Assembly (NCBI GenBank): GCA_021613535.1
Contig: CP075492.1
Location: 5,332,001 to 5,396,000, forward strand
Direction: 5' to 3'
Length of the DNA: 64,000 nucleotides
DNA from: Adineta vaga
Lineage: Eukaryota; Rotifera
Part shown: piece by piece, positions 35,028 through 45,870 of the stretch
Numbering within the stretch: the first letter of the stretch is position 1
Layout of the letters: the number at the start of each line of letters is the position of its first letter
Program-made: the position numbers and the translations under genes
The notes under the pieces: model-generated
Told to the model about the DNA's origin: nothing
The model's input: the letters and a program-made list of their open reading frames with translations, nothing else
Databases searched by the model: none

Positions 35028-35987
35028 ATTGATCTTTATGTTCAACAGCAAATGTTTCCGAATATGGATAAGAATTTTGTGTATTCATGACCATAAAATC
35101 AGGATCTCGAGGGATTTCATCAGTTGCTGCAGCATCTCTTTGAACAATTTGTGATCTTTCTTTTCTTGAACATGAATCATATAAAAATCGACTAAGTTTT
35201 ACTCGAAATGAATTAGTGTAATAACGACGATATCCATCATGAGATAATTTGTATTTGACTCGAATAGATTCTAAAAGATATAAATAGAATGAAATAAATA
35301 ATTCAACGGTTAGTAATAAATAGATTTTCCATATTTAATGAAGATAATCAATATTCATATGTGGATGTAAAATTATGTGGAATAGGCAAGATTGACTTAA
35401 TTAATTAAGTAAAGCGTTTTAAATGAAATTTAGAAATATTTGTTTCACTTAATAATTTCATTAATTCAATACAATAAGAAGATGCGGTTGTATCATCATT
35501 TGAAAACTGATGTACAAATAATGGTATTTTTATACATAAATATTTATAATCATTTAAGGATTTAAACATAGACTTTTATCATCATCAATTGGTGAGTCAA
35601 AATGCGAATTTTCGTCGATATCAATTAACAATCCATTAATAAATTGATCAGCATTGGTATAACTATTAACATCATCATAATGATTATTTAATAACTCAGC
35701 ATATTCACCACTAATAATATCATTGTTATCTACAAATAAATCATCTTCTTAGTTGTTTAATAATCTATCATATTTTTTTTCTCATCGTGTGAAGAATAAT
35801 TAGCTTGAGATGTACAATATGATTTGATTTGAGGTAAATATAGTTTTTCATCTTCTTGTGTAGCAATTAGCTTCTTTGTCTGAGCTGAGCGTTGAATTTG
35901 TACCAACATTTTTTCTCTTGTTTTGATTTTGACCAAATAGACTATCATTATGTATCTGAAAACCCATCTAAAGTACAGAAAAGGCAT
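35028..35987 (-). pseudogene. decayed protein of the CCCAGGT element
   Basis: Minus-strand pieces read coherently. They are a basic start and KLIATQEDEKLYLPQIKSYC (35910-35840), an acidic stretch with DDLFVDNNDIISGEYAELLN (35745-35690) running to SPIDDDKSLC, CIKIPLFVHQFSNDD then ELMKLLSETNISKFHLKRF (35540-35420), and a C-terminal piece with GYRRYYTNSFRVKLSRFLYD and RDPDFMVMN (35280-35030). Frames change between pieces and one in-frame stop is seen near 35755. Helical spacing in the middle piece is reminiscent of EnSpm/CMC transposase-type proteins, but this is a weak guess. It could be the element's own transposase. Confidence 0.5.
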
Positions 35988-36042
35988 TTATGCTATGAAA
36001 ATATTAAAAAAAATTACTAAATAATTCATTTAACTCACACAT

Positions 36043-36450
36043 ATATATGGGTGATTCCACCGTATCTGTCACGTTTACAGTGACCTTCTCTAAATAGATT
36101 TTGGAGGCCATATTCGTGTAGAGCATAGTCGATAACCAATGCATGGTGGCATAGCAGGTTTTGTAGATAAATTTTTTCTCTACAAACCTGCTAATTCACT
36201 ATACTCCCAAAGTCTGCGTTCGTGTTCTATAGCGATCAACAAGAACAAAGGATTTTCGTCATTTTTCGCTATTTTTGCTATTTTCGCATCAGCAATAATG
36301 ATAGCTGTTCGCTTTACTGTTTGACTATTGAGGGAAACTTGTGACCAAACATAGGTTATCGACTATGCTCTACACGAATATGGCCTTCAAAATCAATTTG
36401 GAGAAAGTCGTGTATAAAGTATCAGAGATACGGTGGAACCGCCCATATAT
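36043..36450. mobile_element. MITE with ~100-bp inverted repeats
   Basis: ATATATGGGTGATTCCACCG at the left and CGGTGGAACCGCCCATATAT at the right. GAGCATAGTCGATAACC and GGTTATCGACTATGCTC mark the inner edges. About 408 bp; it contains no transposase. It lies inside the CCCAGGT element, a third nesting level. Confidence 0.8.
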
Positions 36451-37084
36451 TATATTAATTCTTTGTTTGACCAATTGTCAGTCATTAAAATAGTCTAAAA
36501 AAATTATTTAGTTTTAGGATTAAATATTCATTTTAGAAATTCAGTTTTGATATTTCTGTAAGATATAGTCTCGTATTCAATATAATGTATGTTTATTTTC
36601 TTGTCATGATATAGATGTCGCTATAATAAATGTCTATACGCAGTAATTACTACAATAATATAATAACTATACTCTTCCCCATGATCTATGCAAATTCGTA
36701 TTAATACAGAAATTTAAAACATTTTTTGTATAAAAGGCGTAGTATTCTAATCTATCGACAGAATACGACATGATAACGGCGGAAAACGAGAGCCCGTACG
36801 ACTACCGTTTTCCAATGAGACGGAATACGATATAATAACGTCGAAAAACGGTAACCTTCACAACTGCCGTTTACGATGAGATGGAATCGACTAAAGGAAA
36901 TACCTCCCGTTTTCTAAAGTTCTCAAGCCGTTTTCCAACACACCGTAAACGATGGTCTTAAGGTGACCGTTTTTTAATCGTTTTTCATTGTTTAAGGCAG
37001 TTTACGACGCCGTATTCATTCACCTGGATTGTTTGTTTCTACTTATAAATATACTTCGATTTCTTTGAATTATATAATTTATTT

Positions 37085-38104
37085 ATGGGTAAAAAACCTG
37101 TTGATCCTTTCGTCCGGGCCCAGACAGTGGCTCTTGATAATGCTGGTTTTAAACAGGTCGATACTTCAACACGACTCGAAATATCTCTATGTTTTGTCCA
37201 AAATGCTATCACGAAATTCAAAAATGATGGTCATTATAATGATATGAAACGTTCAGGACGTCCAAAAAAAATTACTGGTGATGATATTCGTTATTTGAAG
37301 AAATTGGTTCGTGGTGATGTTCGACCTAGTGCAAGCAAAGTTACATCTGAATTAAATATTAGCTTACCAAATCCAGTCTCGGTGGTGCCAGTACCTCGGT
37401 ATCTGAAGTATTTGGGCTATGAATACGTTGTGAAATCGAAAAGGCAATGATTAACGGCCAAACATCGACGACAACGTATTGCATGGTGTAATCAATATTC
37501 AAATTGGACACCTGATGATTGGCGAAAGGTGATTTTTTCTGATGAATCGACATTTTATGTTTTAAAACGAAAAAATCTATGCAAAATATGCCGTTTAGAC
37601 AAAGAAAAACTTCTTCCAGAATGTTTGAAACAAACTAACACAACTGATGGTGGTAAGGTCGGCATCTGGAGTGGAATCTCCGGTCATGGAACAACAGCGT
37701 CAAAGAGTTACACAGAAAATATGAACAGTAGTTTATACTGTGATGTATTGGAACACGAATTGCACCAATCCATGCGAAAAATTCCAAGAAAAAATAAAAT
37801 GATCTTTCAACAGGACCTGCCTCCCTGGCATACCTCCAAAATGGTTAGTCAAAAGATTCGTCAAACGAAGCTGAATGATCTTGACTAGGCTGCAAAGAGC
37901 CCAGATTTATACCCCATAGAGATGCTCTGGTCAATTATTGATAAAAAAACTAACTGCTAAACCAATTTATTCAAAAACAGCTTTGAAGGAACGTTTACAA
38001 GAAGTATGGAACGATATCGATCAAGATTTATGCGTCAAGTTGGTCGAATCAATGCCTGAACGTATTCGAAAATGTTTAGCAGCGAAAGGTGGACACTTCA
38101 AATG
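37085..38104 (+). pseudogene. Tc1-like DD34E transposase, inactivated
   Basis: ATG 37085 starts an HTH region (CFVQNAITKFKNDGHY) with a GRPKKIT basic linker. After an in-frame TGA at 37448 it continues with AKHRRQRIAWCNQYSNWTPD and SDEST (first Asp), then QQDLPPWHTS (second Asp) and, after a TAG at 37886, SPDLYPIEMLWSIID (the Glu). The usual DLNPIE reads DLYPIE. A frameshift in an A-run (about 37945) shifts the C-terminus. At least two stops plus one frameshift make it inactive. Confidence 0.85.
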
Positions 38105-38433
38105 AAATTACTATTTCTGTACGCAAAAGTTGTGCTTTTTTAGATTTTTTGAAAATAAACGAATATTTGAAAAAAGCCTTAAACTTTTGATCACATGAAA
38201 AAAAAATTTCTGAATAAATAAAAGTAATTCCTTCCAAGATCTCAGCATATTAATCTTATGTCCCATTGTGAAAGCTATCGAAATAGTTATATAGATGTCG
38301 CTAAGAAAAGACTTTTGATATAGAAAATGGACTAACCAAAAGCGCCTTAAACTTTTGATTTCCGCTTTATATATCAACAAAAGATTTATTAATGTTAAAT
38401 ATCTTTAAATTTGTAGAATCCCAGAAAGAAAAG

Positions 38434-38652
38434 TGTGACGATTTTTATAGAAGAATTTCTAGTGTCGATGGAGCTGCGTTTTCCTTTATTTCTTCAGGTC
38501 ATAAAGCACATTGTTGTCACATAAAACAGTCACTTATATACCCTTACAAAAGAGAAAAGGACAAAGGATTATAAGAATAGAATACAAAATAAGGGCAAAA
38601 TACAAAATGAAGACAAATATAAGGATGTGACACTTTTCACTGATTGGTCACA
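38434..38652 (-). mobile_element. solo LTR, copy B
   Basis: On the minus strand it starts TGTGACCAATCAG and ends AATCGTCACA. It contains GGGTATATAAGTGACTG and GAAATAAAGG like copy A at 26306-26533. Flanks AAAAG and AACAG form a 5-bp duplication with one mismatch. Confidence 0.7.
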
Positions 38653-38948
38653 AACAGGCTTTTAGTTATCGAAGAAAACTTAACAATTAAGGAGTTAACC
38701 AGTGTTTACGAAATTCACATAGATTAGCTCTTTCAAAAAGAAGAAAACCCTTCAGTCGAATTCGAGATCGATACAAGATATCTTTTCCAGTACCTAACAC
38801 ACCGGCCTTTCAAGGACAATCCATCAAGTAGATGCGCAAAGAAAATTTCATTCTATTGAAGACAAAAGAGCGTAGGGCGTAATACAGAATAATAAAAATT
38901 TAGACAAATTTTCTTGTTAGTTATGAGTTAAAAGAGGACACACGGGAT

Positions 38949-39147
38949 CAGTGACGTGACCAGGAATTATTCGGTAGGTAGGCGGCGCCTACCCATGCCC
39001 TGCCCAGAATATGTCTCAAAATGCAACCCACCTATGAACCAAGTACCATTAAAATAAAATCGCATTTTCGAAAGTTACTGGTAGGCTGGCGAACAGATTC
39101 GGTTAGTAGGCGCCGCCTAGACACGCCTTACCCTAGTTACGCCACTA
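38949..39147. mobile_element. hAT-like MITE
   Basis: CAGTGACGTGACCAGGAAT at the left and CCCTAGTTACGCCACTA at the right, with inner GGCGGCGCCTAC mirrored by GTAGGCGCCGCC. A CAGTGGCGTAAC-type terminus is typical of hAT elements. The flanks CACGGGAT and CAAAAGAT agree at 5 of 8 positions as an aged 8-bp duplication. It sits in the LINE remnant. Confidence 0.7.
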
Positions 39148-39553
39148 CAAAAGATATATCCAAGCTAAAATTGGTAATACGTGAGAGTAAAAAAGAGTTT
39201 TTCTAAGACTACGACTAGAGCGCCCAAATAATTTAATTGAACGAATTAGAGCTATTCTTTTTCGCACATTGGATTCTACGTTTTTAATTAATTTGCTCCA
39301 ATCTAAACTTGAGAAACTATGTAACTGAGATAATTATACTCTTTTCCCAACATATCTCATCATTGTCATCAACGAATGTAGTGATGAAATTAGGTTTACC
39401 TATAGCTCGAGCGCTGAAAAGTGCTTCAGTTTGAGATCTATTTAAAGGTTAATCAGCCACATAAGCATAGAATTTAGGTAATCGACAAACAATTTTACTC
39501 TTTTTCTAAATCAGTGCATTGATCTATATAGCGAATACCAATTTAACCAGCTA

Positions 39554-39822
39554 CCCAGGTCCACCGATCCCATATTCGGATCCGATCGGATCCTATGTTG
39601 GATTTTGTCGGAATCCATCGATCCGACAAAATCCGATAGGTGAGCATAAGGTCATAATACAATATAGCGAAAAACATCGTTCATCAAATTTGCAGCAAAT
39701 GACTGAGTTGTCTTCCGACGGAATCCAATGCATTTCCGTCACGAGAAATTCCATCGGATTATGTAGGATGAGCGGATCCTATAAGATCCTATAGCATCCG
39801 TTGTCAGATTCGTGAACCTGGG
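39554..39822. mobile_element. GGATCC-rich CCCAGGT MITE, copy 1
   Basis: Ends CCCAGGT / ACCTGGG, flanked by TA on both sides. The interior repeats palindromic GGATCCGATCGGATCC and GGAATCC/GGATTCC units. It interrupts the LINE frame just after the FADD motif. Confidence 0.8.
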
Positions 39823-40459
39823 TAAAACGGCAGCAACATCATCAGCAAAAAAATGAATTGAACACGAAGAGAGCAACTGACTCATATCACAGTTATAAGT
39901 GACAAACAAAGTCAGTGTTAGAACACCTCCTCGAGGTCCTTCTTTTTTAATCGAAAATTAAGAAGATTTTTTACCAGAAATTCCAATGAAACTTCTTCTA
40001 TTAAAGAGCCAAGCTTCTATCCATTTCAAGAAAGAAATGGGAATACCTAGTCTATGAAGTTTACCGATACAGCTACAGTGCGAAAGTTGACCAAATGCGG
40101 AACGGAAATTTAGAAAGACTGTACAAACAGGTGAACTATTCGACATGAGACTACAAATGTCTTAAAAATAATTGCAAAGGGGTTTGAAGACGTGATCCAT
40201 CCCAAAAATATGATTGATCGTCAGGAAGTAAACTCCGATGCAAAAGAACATCACGAAATCTTGTCAAGAATAGTCTGTCGCTGGTTTTAAAAAAAGAATC
40301 AATAAGTGAAATAGGATGAGCTAGAGAAGATGAAAAAAAATTCTTTTTTAGCAAGATGAATCATTATGGTATCTTTTCAATCACTAGTCAGAAGAGTCTT
40401 TTAACTGCTGACGTTTGTTAATTGTAAAGACTACCGAATGTTTTCATGAAATAATAAAA

Positions 40460-40910
40460 AATAATTTTTATGATGTTTTATACAGAAAGAAACATCACAA
40501 AATCTGCACTTTATGTTACTAAAAACTGGGCGAGCTTTCGTGCCACAATATTCGCATCTGCCTTTGGGTGCAGCAACAGGTATATGTGCTAATAGTGAGG
40601 TTGATTAACAATTATTCTTAAGCGTCGAATGAATTCATCTTTGCTTTTGAGCAGAATAGTAAATAAATCTGTCGCTTCTTTCTCCTGGATTTGTATCACC
40701 AACCATTGACGACAAGAGAGTGGAGAGGAATTCAACACAACTCCTGTGTTGCTGATTCAAATCACTGTAGCAGATGAATGAATTCGAAAAACTTCCTCGA
40801 AGAAATAGAGAAATATGCGAAACCCAATTCGTGTATATTCTCTGTCAATTGAATTGTAAGAGATGCGCTGATCAAATGAATCGACGCCACCCATGAACTG
40901 ATTGTATTTA
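40460..40910 (-). pseudogene. piggyBac-like transposase C-terminal remnant
   Basis: The minus strand reads MGGVDSFDQRISYNSIDREY with the piggyBac GVD-x-x-DQ motif carrying the last catalytic Asp (about 40894), then RIGFRIFLYFFEE, a degraded stretch, and the cysteine-rich end GRCEYCG...CRFCDVSFCIKHH (40575-40490). The N-terminal two thirds are absent; 40911-42011 shows no recognisable part. Stops are present between the pieces. Confidence 0.75.
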
Positions 40911-42011
40911 GATCAGGCTTGCCAAATTAAATTTTTGGAAATCAGGGATTTTTCAAAACATCAGGAGTTTATTAGGAGAAATTGTCTTCTGAATCAGGAG
41001 GAAAACCAAGAGATTTTCTATGGATATTCAACAGCATTTATATAATTCTTCCTAAAGAAGTGATGCTCATCCAAAGACTCGCTCAAAGGTTTCTGGGGAA
41101 AACAATGTTCTACACTGTTACCGAACTTTTCATTTATACAGTTCGCAAAAATTGACCTCATATTCAAGCCCCACTACTCCGACTATTCGTCGATTATCTT
41201 TTTGTTAAGTATCAGGTGAAAACAGGCGCTTTTGTCTTTACTTTCTCCCGATCAATCATTGAAGTGCGGACAGACAACTAGATGAACAATTTATTCTTGC
41301 AACACTCTTCTCTACGAAAACAGAAAAATATTTAACTTTTGGGTCAGTGTACGTGGGTAAGTAGAAATATGGGTTAATCTTTCTTTATAAATTAATCATA
41401 GAAGAATTCATATATAACTAAAGAAAAATTGAAAATAATAATTTCATAAAATTTACTTCTATATTTATTTTACAGATCGTTATTAGAAAATTAAAATTCA
41501 CTTCTCAGTTAAAAGCGAAATATAGAGCAGAAAATACGTAATCGAGTATTTACTGATAAGTTCGCAGATCTTTTGCAATGAAACTATATTCATCTGACGA
41601 TCAGATTTTTCTGACTATACTTGGTTTAGTTAAAAGACTATCATAAAACTGTGTACACATTAAATAAGTGTTCATTCATTTTGCACTTCTACTTCTACTT
41701 CAGTTAAATCGTGTATGCCGCCTTATTTGTGTTATTGTTCTCTGATAATTTCATGTGACTGAAAACTGACTAAAAGAATTTTCGGTTCAAGAATAGTTAA
41801 TACAAGTGCAATTATTTCAGATTATATTATCTTGTTTTCGTCCTAAAATTTCTATAAGCAAAATGTGTCAGTGATTCACTGTAAAAAAGGAGTTTTAACG
41901 AATCAAGAAAGGTTCCAAATAGAAGGATGAGTGGGTGTGCGTGTGCATTGGTATGAAGCTACTACCACGAAGCTTGCATGAAAAACTAAAATTAAGCTGA
42001 AATTTTTTCAA
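40911..42011. other. unassigned sequence
   Basis: No gene or element end is recognised. A short single telomere-like arm GAGTGGGTGTGCGTGTGC lies at about 41929-41946. Confidence 0.4.
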
Positions 42012-42262
42012 GAAATGAATTCCCGTCCACACAAATGAGTCCATTCGATTCAAAATTTAATTATGCATCGAATAAGGATACTCTTATCCACCGGAAAACA
42101 ATTGGGGAGATTTTTATCTAGATCTTTATTTTTCCTTCGTATAGAAGGGGAAAATCCAGATGAAATTTTCCTAATCGTTTTCCCGTCGAGAAAAGTATCA
42201 CCATCCGAAGCGTAATTAAATTCTGAATCAAATGGACTCATTTTTATGGACGTGAATTCATT
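42012..42262. mobile_element. foldback MITE with ~55-bp arms
   Basis: AAATGAATTCCCGTCC...AATGAGTCCATTCGATTC at the left is mirrored by GAATCAAATGGACTCATT...GGACGTGAATTCATTTT at the right. No coding content is supported. Confidence 0.7.
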
Positions 42263-42714
42263 TTCAGAACATTTTGTCAGGAAATGTGGGTGTCTTTCAA
42301 GGGTTTATCACACGACCGTACACTCTTTAAGAGTTTATCCGCAAAAATCAATAGTATAGAGGTAGATAATTACACGGAATTCTTTTAGTTTACTAAACAG
42401 GAAGGGAAAAGCATACAGTAGAGAGAAATATTGATTTTAAGAGTAAAGAAAGAGGAAGAGAATATACACTGTTGAAAAATAACTAAGGACCATCGAAAGG
42501 AATCGCCATCCACCACTGAGTATCACCATCATTGGTCTTCTCGTATGTTCCTGATACATCAGATGACGCATTACATTTTCGCGTGGATACATACACTGAA
42601 AAAAATCGTCGTCAATTGATAAACTCTCCAAAAGCATTTTTTTTATCCTTCTCAATCCTTTGATATACGTTTTTTGAATTTATTAGAATCATCAACCTTT
42701 TTGTATACCCTCCT
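42263..42714. other. sequence between two foldbacks
   Basis: A minus-strand frame (42655-42437, containing SIDDDFFQCMYPRENVMRHL) looks protein-like, but no family or splice signals support it. I leave it as unassigned. Confidence 0.3.
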
Positions 42715-42976
42715 AATTCATAAACCCTATAAAGGGCATTTCATACGTTGCGCTTTGATCAACCCTTTCGGGCATTTTAGTAGTAAAATGATCTTTATAG
42801 CTTCATAAACCCTTTGAAACAGGGCTTTTTTATTCTGCCTTTCCTTCCGAAGCTTATATTAAAAAACCCTGCTTCGAAAGGTTTATGAAGCTGAAAAGAT
42901 CATTTTAATACTAAAATGTCCGAAAGGATTGATCAAAGTACAACGTATGAAATACTCTTTATGTGATTTATGAATT
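42715..42976. mobile_element. 262-bp palindromic foldback
   Basis: AATTCATAAACCCTATAAAG at the left is mirrored by CTTTATGTGATTTATGAATT at the right, with long matching inner arms (TTGATCAACCCTTTCGG / CCGAAAGGATTGATCAA; GAAACAGGG / CCCTGCTTC). It directly adjoins the CCCAGGT end at 42979. Confidence 0.8.
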
Positions 42977-42978
42977 AT

Positions 42979-43330
42979 CCCAGGTCAAAACGTGCACATC
43001 GGATCCTATCGGACACCTTTCAAATCCGTTGTTAAACGGATGATCGGATCCGGTCGGCCACTTCTCAACGGATTCCGATGCAATCCATTAACTTCCCTTG
43101 GTATCCGCCTCTCGGATCCGGCAATTTCCGTCAAGATACATAAACTCAGAATCGATCAGATTCGAAGCAATCCGGTGACAAGAAACTATCAGAATTTACA
43201 GTTTCACATGACATCGAATTCCAAGATAAAACCGTTCGATTACTGTTGCCGGATCTTATCGGATTCTACAGGAACACAGGTGTTTCTTTGATTGGGTTTT
43301 AACGCTGTCCGACAATATAGATCCGACAGG
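42979..43330. mobile_element. GGATCC-rich CCCAGGT element, one end seen
   Basis: CCCAGGTCAAAACG preceded by AT, followed by many CGGATCC/GGATCCT units as in copies 1 and 2. The right terminus is not recognisable; the GATCC-type units stop near 43330. Confidence 0.55.
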
Positions 43331-45870
43331 AACTTGTCACAAATACATGTCTGAAATAATTGGACTGTTATGTACGTAGTTCAGCATAATAACTAGACTT
43401 CAATGAAAGAAATACTATTTCCTAATTACATTTGGAGCTTATTGCGGTATAATTTGTCATGTGAACTCAAACTGAATAATGATTATGATCGTATGTGTAC
43501 CAAATAAAAGGGTAATCCTGAAATGTTGGTGAATACAAATAGTCATCGTACATGGTGATTACTACAATAATAAACAATATACGTGAGAGATAGCAATTTA
43601 TCTTTGAAATTCATTATAGTATTGTAAATTGATCCAGATGAAGAAATTCATTTCTTAACAACTAGGAACAAACTCAGTTCCAGCCAGAAATCACGAAGAA
43701 ATCAGTCAAAGTTACGGAAATCAAGCGAAATCATTATACCTAATGCATATCCCTCCCAAGATTTCATCTGACTCGTGCTGATTTTTATGATTAATCTTGA
43801 TTTCCGTGATATATTTTCGATTTCGTGATTTCCAATAACTACACCGCCTGACAGCGCGATTTTCCATTTGAAAGTCGATTTCTCTTATATCATCTGAAAT
43901 CTTTAGAAATTAGACAAATCAGAAAGTCAATTTGTCTTTCCCTGTTTCTGAACGAGAAAACATTACAAACCGTACCACACTATATTTTCCTCTTTTAAAA
44001 ATATTCAGAACGCGTAAATATCAGACAGAGAGGATTGCAGTGATCAAAAACGGTTCACAATCGACAGAATTCATCCGAAAACTTGCGAAATCCTGATAAA
44101 ATCATCAATATAAGCAGGCATCCTGAGAAGTCAGAATAATCTGGATTGGTTCATTCTTAAAAAAGGTACTATTTGTTTTTTATAATTAAATTGGCAAAAA
44201 ATGATTGGTTGGATACAAATGCACTTTTGTTTTCTTTCCGTTTTGTAGTTTATATACAGCTGTTTGATTCTTTCCTTAGCAATCTAAAGATCTTTTAGCT
44301 ACTTCACTTGCTATAGTTATTTGTTCTATTCGATAACTATTTAAACTATTGCACAGCTATTTAATCGATTGTACAGCTTTTTGAGTCATTTATTATTACG
44401 GCGATCTTTTACTTTAACAATCTAATCAACACACCAAACATATTCATCAAATATCGATGATCAAATTCACCTTCTGAATGTCTTTTTTCGTTGTCACATT
44501 CATAAAAAGGAGGAGTGCCAAAAAATATTTAGGAATAATACATATGTTTCTAAAAGCTAGCAGCAACTTTTAGGACAACCAAAACAAACCAATATTCCGA
44601 CTTATACACAGTTCGACATAAACGTGTTAGCCTGCTTCATACGTTTCTACCTCTGGATAGTTAATGTCAGAATATTATGGAATACGAATGAATTTTAGAA
44701 TTAATATAAACTCACATAAAATCCTATGAAACGACACCGCAATTGACTTATTTATGTTGAGCAGAGGGTGGCTGAGGAAAAAAACATTTACTCTATATAA
44801 TTCAATATTAAAAAGCTATGTAACTGAATAACACATTATTCGTTTTTCTTTTACATATTTCAATTAATATATAGCTATGAATAAAATATCTGGCTAAGAA
44901 AACAAAGAAAATGTTTGTTGCGAAAAATGAAAAGATAATATATATGATTAGAATCGATTTTTTTACAGATGTTATAAAAATAAATGCGGAAACTTCGGAT
45001 TTTATCCCAGAGTTATGTGTACTGCAAAAAGTGTATGGGAGAGATGGACCATTCTAGAATGTCTACGCATCAAAATTACCACGAGAAATTTTTCGATGAG
45101 CAAGATTTTTCATGTTGAGTTATGAATGAATTTTTGTATTGGAATCTATCGGAATAACGGTCATATGCAACCTCATGAATCTATAAAAGATCTATGATAG
45201 ATACACATATCAGCATTTTCATAATAGATCATCATAAATATCAATAGGTTTGGAGATCAGATTTTTCTCTCTTGATAGTCGTTCCGACTGGCTACAAAAC
45301 CAAGCATTTGGGAAGCTCCCAAATTGCAGATCATATGAAACGTATTTAGGCAATTCGGTGTTAAAATACAGTTTTTTGCGCATTTTGAGACCTTCTTTAA
45401 GCATTTTTTCATTAGGAAACTACGATTTGACTCAAAACCAATATCAGATTCAGAATCAGCGTTAAAAACTGAGTCGATTCATACATGTTTTAGATAATTT
45501 TGAGAGAAAAGGTTTTTTCAGAAAAACTCTGTATCCCCCTCAGGGATGGTCTGGTCAAAAATGACAATTTTTTCGATAACTCAGCCATTTCTTGAGAGAT
45601 CATTCTCATCTTCTAACTCGGCCGAGATACTGATGAGACAATTATGTGCACAAAGTTTCAGCTCAATCGAATGTAGTTGTGAAGAGTTATCGTGTAAACG
45701 GACGGACATATAGGCCGATTATAGTAGTGTACTCACTTTTAGAGTACACTAAAAAGAGTGCTGGCACTTGTAAAATAGATCCATGTTAAACTTTTCCTAA
45801 AAAACCTTTCGAGAAATGGTTAGCACTAAATATTTTTCTATCCGAACGCTCAGTGGTTGGTATCCGTCAA
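43331..45870. other. gene-poor stretch with small inverted repeats
   Basis: A foldback with GAAATCACGAAGAAATCA / TTTCGATTTCGTGATTTCC arms lies at about 43685-43835. A sequence at 45540-45740 (CGTGTAAACGGACGGACATA followed by a short ACTC/GAGT palindrome) looks like a dispersed repeat. No gene is supported. Confidence 0.4.

Larger units (their letters stand above)
34503..37027 (-). mobile_element. 2.5-kb CCCAGGT-ended element inside the Tc1 element
   Basis: The left end CCCAGGTCGATGA and right end (reverse complement CCAGGTGAATGA) form short inverted repeats, flanked by AT on both sides. Both sub-ends are filled with many inverted CCGTTTTCC / CGGAAACGG motifs (34520-34770 and 36760-37015). 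It carries a decayed minus-strand protein and a nested MITE. The same ends bound the GGATCC-rich MITEs at 39554-39822 and 56092-56465. Confidence 0.7.
34242..38374 (+). mobile_element. Tc1-like element with ~204-bp inverted repeats, interrupted
   Basis: The left repeat 34242-34445 and right repeat 38171-38374 are near-identical in reverse complement, starting ATATATAAAGCG and including AATCAAAAGTTTAAGGCGC and, at the inner edge, GATCAAAAGTTTAAGGC. Between them lies a Tc1-type transposase (37085-38104). The left repeat and the transposase are separated by a 2.5-kb second element (34503-37027), so the original element was about 1.6 kb. Confidence 0.85.
38655..40370 (-). pseudogene. LINE (non-LTR) reverse transcriptase remnant, three times interrupted
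   Basis: Minus-strand pieces in the order of a non-LTR retrotransposon RT. FFKTSDRLFLTRFRDVL and LLPDDQSYFWDG (40300-40200) come first, then SPVCTVFLNFRSAFGQL with the first RT motif (40140-40085) and LHRLGIPISFLKWIEAWL. GPRGGVLT and SIHFFADDVAAVLP (the FADD active site, about 39850) follow, then after an insertion EALFSARAIG, LGWSKLIKNVESNVRKRIAL and a final SYVLPI-type segment. Stops and frameshifts are common. The frame is interrupted by the MITEs at 39554-39822 and 38949-39147, and its distal end meets LTR copy B. Protein continuity across each insertion supports the reading. Confidence 0.75.

Noticed and set aside
42050-42241. 63-codon minus-strand frame
   Set aside because: It is made entirely of the foldback at 42012-42262.
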